From Xenorhabdus griffiniae (lineage in GTDB: Bacteria; Pseudomonadota; Gammaproteobacteria; Enterobacterales; Enterobacteriaceae), in NCBI RefSeq assembly GCF_001028135.1, contig NZ_LDNM01000049.1:24126-88125 (forward strand): DNA of 64,000 bases, in the 5' to 3' direction. The position numbers were made by a program, and so were the translations under genes. The notes below the pieces were generated by a model. The model saw nothing but the letters and a program-made list of their open reading frames with translations, made no database searches and was not told the origin of the DNA. This document shows, piece by piece, positions 58,457-64,000 of this stretch (position 1 is the first letter of the stretch; every line of letters begins with the position of its first letter).

Positions 58457-59344
58457 ATGAGTGAATGGTCATTAATTGCATTTACAATGATAGTACAGAG
58501 TTCAGTGGGGCTTGTATTGATGAGCGGGCTTTATACTTACTGGATTAGGCATGAGTTAAACACATGGCAACATTCAGTGACTATTTTAGTGCAAAAAATA
58601 TTACTAAGAACATTACTAGTCAGTAGCGCATTGGCTGGGATAGGGTTAGTTGCTTCTTTGAACATTATAGAATACCCATTTAGTGTTTATCACACATTGC
58701 AAAACATAATACATGAATGGGTAAACATAGAAATATTTTTTGCTGTCATCTATTTTGGTTTGCTGGTCTTATATACACTTTTTTTTGTGATTACAAAACG
58801 CGCATATGTTTATATTATGCTGGCAATTGGGGTTATTGGTTTAATTGACCTTTATTATATGGCAATTATTTATGCTAATAGCGCCATGATTACTTGGGCA
58901 AACATTAACACCTATTTTTTATTCTATAGTGCAGTATTTACATTAGGGCCTGCATTGGTGCTGTTATTTATTTACTATCCATTAGGAAAATATCTTCGAG
59001 GAATATTGCCGATCAAATTAGTGATGGCCGCTTTGCTGGTTGTTTTCATTAGCGTTACCATACGACTGATTGAGCAACCCGCCTATATGGAGTGGTTATC
59101 GGAAATCACAATCGTTAATGATAATGTTATTTTTCCACATCAAGCTGAATTCAATATCAAAAGTGCCTTCGGATTAAGAATGCTTTCATGGTGTTTGTAT
59201 ATTATTGCGATGGTAATCTGGACTTACCCCCTATGGAAAGCAAAGGATAACCTATTGATTAATAATAACTATTCCATTATCATTGGAGCCGCCATCATGT
59301 TTATTGCTGAAGTAATCAATCAATATACATTTTTTATTATGTGA
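58457..59344 (+). CDS. DmsC/YnfH-family membrane anchor protein (orphan)
   Basis: A 295-residue, roughly eight-TM protein beginning MSEWSLIAFTMIVQSSVGLVLMSGL, matching the DMSO reductase anchor (DmsC) family. Such anchors carry quinol electrons to a molybdoenzyme (DmsAB, YnfEFG). Here no molybdopterin or Fe-S subunit lies alongside, so it is an orphan anchor in this window, transcribed away from fnr. It could serve a distant DmsAB pair or be a stand-alone protein. The family call is from the N-terminus and topology. Confidence 0.75.
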   Translation: MSEWSLIAFTMIVQSSVGLVLMSGLYTYWIRHELNTWQHSVTILVQKILLRTLLVSSALAGIGLVASLNIIEYPFSVYHTLQNIIHEWVNIEIFFAVIYFGLLVLYTLFFVITKRAYVYIMLAIGVIGLIDLYYMAIIYANSAMITWANINTYFLFYSAVFTLGPALVLLFIYYPLGKYLRGILPIKLVMAALLVVFISVTIRLIEQPAYMEWLSEITIVNDNVIFPHQAEFNIKSAFGLRMLSWCLYIIAMVIWTYPLWKAKDNLLINNNYSIIIGAAIMFIAEVINQYTFFIM

Positions 59345-59410
59345 AACGTATGATAGATAATTCATACTATTTCAATTTATTATCCTAACTCTTCTCACTC
59401 TCCTTTCGAC

Positions 59411-59447
59411 AAAATGCAAACTGTGACAACGTCACGGTTTGCATTTT
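59411..59447. terminator. Strong hairpin after the DmsC-like gene
   Basis: A 17-bp stem (59411-59427 with 59431-59447, one G-U pair) around AAC, with A-runs before and T-runs at its base. Confidence 0.8.
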
Positions 59448-59806
59448 GCATTAAAGTGACTTAATTTATAATTTCAATAGAAATATTTTCGGTGAAATAC
59501 TAAATGGGATTATTTTCATTTCTTTGTGGTAGCGCACAAAATTAAAGTTAATTATTAACTTATTATTAATATTATAAGAATTATGTTTTATATCCATATA
59601 AAATAGATTTATTCGATATAATATTGCAGAATGCTTTTTATGCAACCGTTGTGATCGAAAATCAAACAATTATTTTCAGTTAGTTATTGTGGGGGTTTTA
59701 TAACCTCCGCAAGACATTTGTCGTTACAACAGAAAATAAAAAACACATTAATAATTTTATAAAAATTTAATTTAAGACAAGACAAAAAAATCAATTAAAA
59801 GGTTAC
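59448..59806. other. AT-rich leader of the decarboxylase gene
   Basis: About 360 bp, very AT-rich, between the terminator and the decarboxylase start. It should hold the decarboxylase promoter. A minus-strand 67-codon frame here looks spurious. Confidence 0.45.
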
Positions 59807-61756
59807 ATGATCATGACTAAACCATTTCATCCTAATTTAAATGTAGATGCATTGTTTTTGGGACCAAAATCAGAAAACGCTGTTTTTTTTAGAGAGATGA
59901 TGGATTATGCAGTGAGTGAACATTTACATTGGCGTTCAGGTTTTCATCCCGAAGATTCAACGTCAGTCACATCCGTTGCTCGCTATGAGCATAACTATAG
60001 AGAAACGCTTTACCGTACAGAAGGGATCTTAAATCAGCTGTCAGCAAAACTGAAAAACACATCTATTCCTTTCTTTTCCCCTCGTTACCTTGGTCATATC
60101 AGTAGTGATACCTTAATGGTTTCTAATCTTGCCTACGTTATGGCCATGATGTATAACCCGAATAACTGTAGTTATGAAGCATCCCCGACAACAACAGAAT
60201 TAGAGCTTGACTCAGGATTAGATCTCTGTCGCATGTTTGGTTATGACCCGCAGAAATCCTGGGGGCATATTACTTCTGGTGGCACAGTAGCTAATTATGA
60301 AGGTCTATGGGTAGCCAGGAATTTAAAAACATTGTCTTATGCGATATCTCAACATCCTAAAGCAAAAGATCTCATCGAACATAAAACGTCCCGGCAATTG
60401 AAAAATATACCCACCGCTGAGCTTTTGGAGCTTATTATCGAACTGCAAAAACGTGGGCTGTTTGAAGAAATTCGCGATATGACATGTCGTGGTACAGGAG
60501 TTAAGGCGGAAATTCTAGGCAAATTACTGGTCCCACAATCCAAGCACTATTCTTGGATGAAAGCTGCAGATATTTTTGGTATTGGCCAAGAAAACATTAT
60601 TCCATTACCTGTAAATGAGAACTATCAAACTGACATTGCCCAAATGCGGAAAATCACCTTTGAATTAATTGAACAAGGTGAACCAATCCTGGCAATGATT
60701 GCGGTGGTGGGAACAACTGAAGTGGGGGCCATTGATCGGATTGATGAAATCATTACGTTGAGGAAAGAGTGTGAGGAACGTTATGGTGAGTCATTCTATA
60801 TTCACGTTGATGCTGCTTACGCAGGATATGCGTGTTCCATGCTCCTGAATGAGCGGGGAGAATTTGTAGAATATGATGAACTGGCCAGTTACCACCGTTC
60901 GGTGGGGATCATGCCAGAAAATATCAGTTGGCCAAAACCGGAAGTTTACCAAAGTTTCAAGGCATTGAAAGAAGTAGACTCAATTACTGTGGATCCGCAT
61001 AAAGTTGGCTTCATTCAATATGCAGCGGGCGCTGTCTGCATGAAAGACAAGCGTATTCTCGAATTGATCTCTTCACATGCAGCATATGTGTTTGAAGACC
61101 ATGATGATAAAACAAATACCATCAATCGGGGAATTCTTGGTTCATCCATCATGGAAGGTTCAAAATCAGGAGCAACAGCCGCGGCACTTTGGGCTGCTCA
61201 TCGTCTGTTACCTTTGAATATTAATGGATATGGAAAAATAATTGCTGCTGGTATCGTCACAGCACAAAGGTTGTTGAATAAACTGGCAAACTTACCGCCA
61301 ATAGAAATTGGTAAACATCGATTTGAAGTACATATCTTTCCATCCCCTGATTTCCATATGATCAACTTTACGTTCAAAGAAATTGGTAGCGAAAGTCTGA
61401 GCAATCACAATGCGCTTAACAAGCGTCTATACGAGCTTTGTTCATACTCCACAGGGCGTGCTTATGCCAATGATTTTCTCACATCATCAACCATATTAGA
61501 TTATAAAGAATATGGTGATACACCGTGGCACTACGCAGAGAAATGTGGTTTTAGCCGTAGTGAATGGGAGAAAGTTCGCAATATCTATGTACTACGAGCT
61601 GCGGTAATGACTTATTGCTTACGCAATGAAGAACACTTTGAAGAGTTTTGGCAGCAACTTCAAGCTATCTTTGTTAAGAAATTGAACCAGATTCTTGATG
61701 AAGAAGAGAAAAAATCTCGGTTAAGATTAGAACCAAGTGTACCATTTATTGGTTAA
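59807..61756 (+). CDS. PLP-dependent group II amino acid decarboxylase, tyrosine decarboxylase type
   Basis: A 649-residue PLP enzyme closely resembling enterococcal tyrosine decarboxylase (TyrDC): FFSPRYLGHISSDTL, GHITSGGTVANYEGLWVARN, LVPQSKHYSWMKAADI, GTTEVGAIDRIDEI, HVDAAYAGYACS and the PLP-Lys motif SITVDPHKVGFIQYAAGAV. It should decarboxylate an aromatic amino acid (tyrosine, perhaps phenylalanine or DOPA) to the amine, in the cytoplasm. The second ATG (59813) is an alternative start. It has its own terminator (61794-61827). A tyramine antiporter or tyrosyl-tRNA synthetase gene, common partners in enterococci, is absent. Confidence 0.88.
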   Translation: MIMTKPFHPNLNVDALFLGPKSENAVFFREMMDYAVSEHLHWRSGFHPEDSTSVTSVARYEHNYRETLYRTEGILNQLSAKLKNTSIPFFSPRYLGHISSDTLMVSNLAYVMAMMYNPNNCSYEASPTTTELELDSGLDLCRMFGYDPQKSWGHITSGGTVANYEGLWVARNLKTLSYAISQHPKAKDLIEHKTSRQLKNIPTAELLELIIELQKRGLFEEIRDMTCRGTGVKAEILGKLLVPQSKHYSWMKAADIFGIGQENIIPLPVNENYQTDIAQMRKITFELIEQGEPILAMIAVVGTTEVGAIDRIDEIITLRKECEERYGESFYIHVDAAYAGYACSMLLNERGEFVEYDELASYHRSVGIMPENISWPKPEVYQSFKALKEVDSITVDPHKVGFIQYAAGAVCMKDKRILELISSHAAYVFEDHDDKTNTINRGILGSSIMEGSKSGATAAALWAAHRLLPLNINGYGKIIAAGIVTAQRLLNKLANLPPIEIGKHRFEVHIFPSPDFHMINFTFKEIGSESLSNHNALNKRLYELCSYSTGRAYANDFLTSSTILDYKEYGDTPWHYAEKCGFSRSEWEKVRNIYVLRAAVMTYCLRNEEHFEEFWQQLQAIFVKKLNQILDEEEKKSRLRLEPSVPFIG

Positions 61757-61793
61757 TAAACCTGGATGTTCATCGGAATTGTTTAACTAATTG

Positions 61794-61827
61794 AAAAAAG
61801 AGCTTATATTTACCTAAGCTCTTTTTT
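61794..61827. terminator. Bidirectional terminator after the decarboxylase
   Basis: A perfect 13-bp stem (AAAAAAGAGCTTA with TAAGCTCTTTTTT) between convergent genes. Confidence 0.9.
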
Positions 61828-61912
61828 ATTTCAAAATTCATATTTCTCCGCTATTCGTAATTTATAAATTCATATTTTTCAAAATGTTAATGATTTTATC
61901 TCCGCTTATCCT

Positions 61913-62692
61913 TTATTTTACTCCTATCCATACAGTCCAAAAATCTTCCTCAACGATATCCGTATCATTACCCAGCGATTTTTCAATATGCTTGATTAGA
62001 TAAGCTATCTCTTCATCACTTAATTCATGCAATATAGAGCGTCCTTTACGCGCCCGAAGCTCTGAGGCTAATTGTGAAAAATTCTTATAGACAGTATATT
62101 TTTCCAAAAGAGAAAATGCTTTAACTTGTTTAAAACCAACGGATTGTAAGCCATCAATCACTTCAACCTTGTCTGGTCTGCGTTGATTTTCAAAATTTCG
62201 CAGGTGAGGATAAACGTCGAAGAGATAGCCACGAATATGCTCGGGTGATCCAGGAAGTTGGATATCTTGCATAGTTCTGTCCTGCAAGATATATACTCCG
62301 CCAGAACGCAATAAGCGATAAGCTTCAGCAAAACAAGTGTTTCTATTTTCTTGATTAATATGGTGAATAAGTGCTCTTTCAAAGATAACATCTTGACTAC
62401 TATCAGGTAAACCAGTGCAAAGAGCATCACCCTGTTTGATAACGATATTTGGCAAACCTTGGGTATTTTCCGCTGCATCAGACAGCATCTGCGGGGAAAA
62501 ATCAACGCAAGTAACTTTTTTAGCTCCCATTTTTTGCCATGCCAGAGAATAAATACCTCCACCACAACCAATATCCGCGATTTCCTTATCGCATGGATCC
62601 ACCAGCTTCTGCATTAAATCGAACCATTCTTGTTGAGCTTCACGACCAAGATAAGTATGTCTATTTTCTGGAGAATTAAAGTTGATTGGCAT
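61913..62692 (-). CDS. Class I SAM-dependent methyltransferase
   Basis: A 259-residue Methyltransf_11-type enzyme. Motif I is IADIGCGGGIYSLAW; the acidic motif II is TCVDFSPQMLSDA; VIFERALIHHINQ and LLRSGGVYILQDRT follow at the expected spacing. The substrate is unknown (small molecule, not nucleic acid, from its family type). It converges on the decarboxylase and diverges from the dioxygenase-like gene. Confidence 0.83.
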   Translation of the reverse strand: MPINFNSPENRHTYLGREAQQEWFDLMQKLVDPCDKEIADIGCGGGIYSLAWQKMGAKKVTCVDFSPQMLSDAAENTQGLPNIVIKQGDALCTGLPDSSQDVIFERALIHHINQENRNTCFAEAYRLLRSGGVYILQDRTMQDIQLPGSPEHIRGYLFDVYPHLRNFENQRRPDKVEVIDGLQSVGFKQVKAFSLLEKYTVYKNFSQLASELRARKGRSILHELSDEEIAYLIKHIEKSLGNDTDIVEEDFWTVWIGVK

Positions 62693-62994
62693 AATAGTTA
62701 ACCTCTATGATTGTATTTTTGTAACTTATCAATTGATAATAGGGCTTACACCTAAAGAAACACCTAATCCCATTAAAATGATACCAATGATACATTTGGG
62801 TTACTGACATTGACAATTGATAGACTTCAACAAACTTTACAATTAACACCATTGGTTGTTTTATGTGAACCCATTATCATTTAATATCAATGTGATACAT
62901 AATTTAGTTCTGTTTAAAAAAGAGGAATTTATATATATTCAGACATCGTCTTGCTATATAGACAATAATTAAATGGCCTATAAGGAGCCACTTT
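62693..62994. promoter_or_regulatory. Divergent region, methyltransferase and dioxygenase-like genes
   Basis: 302 bp of AT-rich non-coding DNA holding both promoters. No operator stands out. Confidence 0.45.
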
Positions 62995-63714
62995 ATGAAA
63001 AATGAAAGAAGACTTTTTCTGAAACAGGCAAGTATTACTGGTGCAGCATTCTCATTATTGCCTCTGGTTCCAGCAGAAGTTTTTGCCTCTTCACATAATC
63101 AATCAAAGAAAGAGGATAGTGTTGATATCGGCGTTTGCGAAATGACTCCAGAGGAAATGTCAGGGCCATATTTTATAAATAACAAATTACTGAGAAGGAA
63201 TATAACAGAGGATGAACCAGGAATACCTCTTTTATTGACAATGAAAATCATTGATTCTGTAACCTGTAAACCTCTACATGATATCCTTATTGATATATGG
63301 CATTGTAATGCAATGGGAAAGTATTCAGGTTGGAAATACATCAATCCAGACCTTGAGGCTCCATCTAGTGATATAGGAACAATTTCGAGAACTGATGAAA
63401 GCACATTTCTTCGTGGGTCACAAAGGGCAGACAAAGAAGGCATAGTCAGATTCACCACAATTTTCCCCGGTTTTTATGCTGGACGAGCTATACATATTCA
63501 TTTATCAGCAAGGAATGCGAATGTACAAAAAAGACAGGAAGATAAATTCTATTTTGTAGGCCAACTATATTTCCCCGAGGATATATCTAAAGAAGTCATG
63601 AGTGATGATATGTATTCTCCAAGGGATGTTAATAGGCTTAAAAATGAAGATGATTCCATATTTTCTGGCGTTAAACATAGGGCTGCAATTTTGACAATAA
63701 AAAAAAATAGGTGA
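62995..63714 (+). CDS. Tat-exported intradiol ring-cleavage dioxygenase-like protein, C-terminus frameshifted
   Basis: A 239-residue product with a Tat-type signal (NERRLFLKQASITGAAFS). The intradiol dioxygenase fold shows the expected metal ligands: Tyr110 (IWHCNAMGKYSG), Tyr161, His167 and His169 (FPGFYAGRAIHIHLSA). Family members cleave catechol-type rings with Fe(III), but many exported relatives have no proven substrate. The frame ends early inside a run of nine A (63699-63707); in the -1 frame it would continue to TAG at 63815-63817 with plausible residues (GDNPLDGLHGKVVLSINKDN). The core domain is intact, so it may still be functional. Confidence 0.72.
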   Translation: MKNERRLFLKQASITGAAFSLLPLVPAEVFASSHNQSKKEDSVDIGVCEMTPEEMSGPYFINNKLLRRNITEDEPGIPLLLTMKIIDSVTCKPLHDILIDIWHCNAMGKYSGWKYINPDLEAPSSDIGTISRTDESTFLRGSQRADKEGIVRFTTIFPGFYAGRAIHIHLSARNANVQKRQEDKFYFVGQLYFPEDISKEVMSDDMYSPRDVNRLKNEDDSIFSGVKHRAAILTIKKNR

Positions 63715-63873
63715 TAACCCTTTGGATGGATTACATGGAAAGGTAGTTTTATCTATTAATAAAGACAATGTATCTAAAAAAATAACCCCTAAAGACTTGG
63801 CTAAATATACGGTGTAGGTTAATCTAATTTAGGAAAAAACTTCCTTAACCGGAATACATTTGGGGCCACGTCT

Positions 63874-63895
63874 AAACGTGTTGTCGTACACGTTT
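63874..63895 (+). terminator. Hairpin after the dioxygenase-like gene
   Basis: An 8-bp stem (AAACGTGT with ACACGTTT, loop TGTCGT) is followed by TGATTTTTATTG, 57 bp after the frameshifted C-terminus. Confidence 0.5.
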
Positions 63896-64000
63896 TGATT
63901 TTTATTGTGTCGTTATTTTTTTGTTATATAAAAAAGGTTCTTGGATTCACATATTAAGTGCAATATCGTTATAAACGAAGTAAATGAGTTTTTGTCCCTT

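Noticed and set aside
59466..59669. 67-codon minus-strand ORF before the decarboxylase
   Set aside because: It lies in very AT-rich DNA, has low-complexity sequence and no SD or neighbour support.

Overview
The window is a piece of a low-40s %GC enterobacterial chromosome. Gene order and protein sequences match the Enterobacterales backbone (znuA-mepM-lpxM, pykA-hexR-zwf, mdtJI, yoaB/yoaA-tsaB-slp-fadD-rnd, minCDE, ycgL/ycgM/ycgN, ldhA/ydbH-ynbE-ydbL/azoR/hrpA, ydgI/ydgH/pntAB, fnr-uspE). The base composition, the missing edd-eda next to zwf, the fimbrial insertion and the secondary-metabolism-like cassettes suggest an insect- or nematode-associated Morganellaceae member, most likely Xenorhabdus or Photorhabdus. 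The genus is an inference and no marker settles it.

Layout. 1-30.98 kb is almost entirely conserved core: zinc uptake, murein hydrolysis, lipid A acylation, glycolysis and pentose phosphate entry under HexR, spermidine export (with a probable 38-codon leader peptide upstream of mdtJI), the YoaA helicase, tRNA t6A synthesis, fatty acid activation, RNase D, division-site placement, a lytic transglycosylase, D-lactate dehydrogenase, the envelope proteins YdbH/YnbE/YdbL, azoreductase and the HrpA helicase. A palindromic dispersed-type repeat lies after rnd.

31.1-36.1 kb is a four-gene chaperone-usher fimbrial operon (pilin, chaperone, usher, tip adhesin; minus strand) between hrpA and ydgI, preceded by about 0.9 kb of very AT-rich DNA. 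37.0-43.2 kb returns to core: an arginine/ornithine-type antiporter, YdgH and the PntAB transhydrogenase.

43.3-56.3 kb is the accessory region. It holds a broken ORF, a small secreted aromatic-rich peptide of unknown function, a divergent four-gene MacB-type exporter (ATPase, permease, TolC-type channel, adaptor) whose genes overlap by 8 nt at every junction, and a YojI/PvdE-type peptide exporter. Next comes a cassette that reads like an undescribed guanidino-metabolite pathway: tyrosine recombinase, EamA exporter, arginine amidinotransferase with a complete Asp-His-Cys triad, membrane di-iron desaturase/hydroxylase, and an Fe(II)/2-oxoglutarate oxygenase. No NRPS or PKS gene is present.

56.4-64 kb has core uspE and fnr, an orphan DmsC-type membrane anchor, a large aromatic amino acid (tyrosine-type) decarboxylase, a SAM methyltransferase, and a Tat-exported intradiol dioxygenase-like protein whose C-terminus is cut off by a frameshift in a run of nine A. 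I saw no tRNA, rRNA, CRISPR array, intact IS element or prophage.
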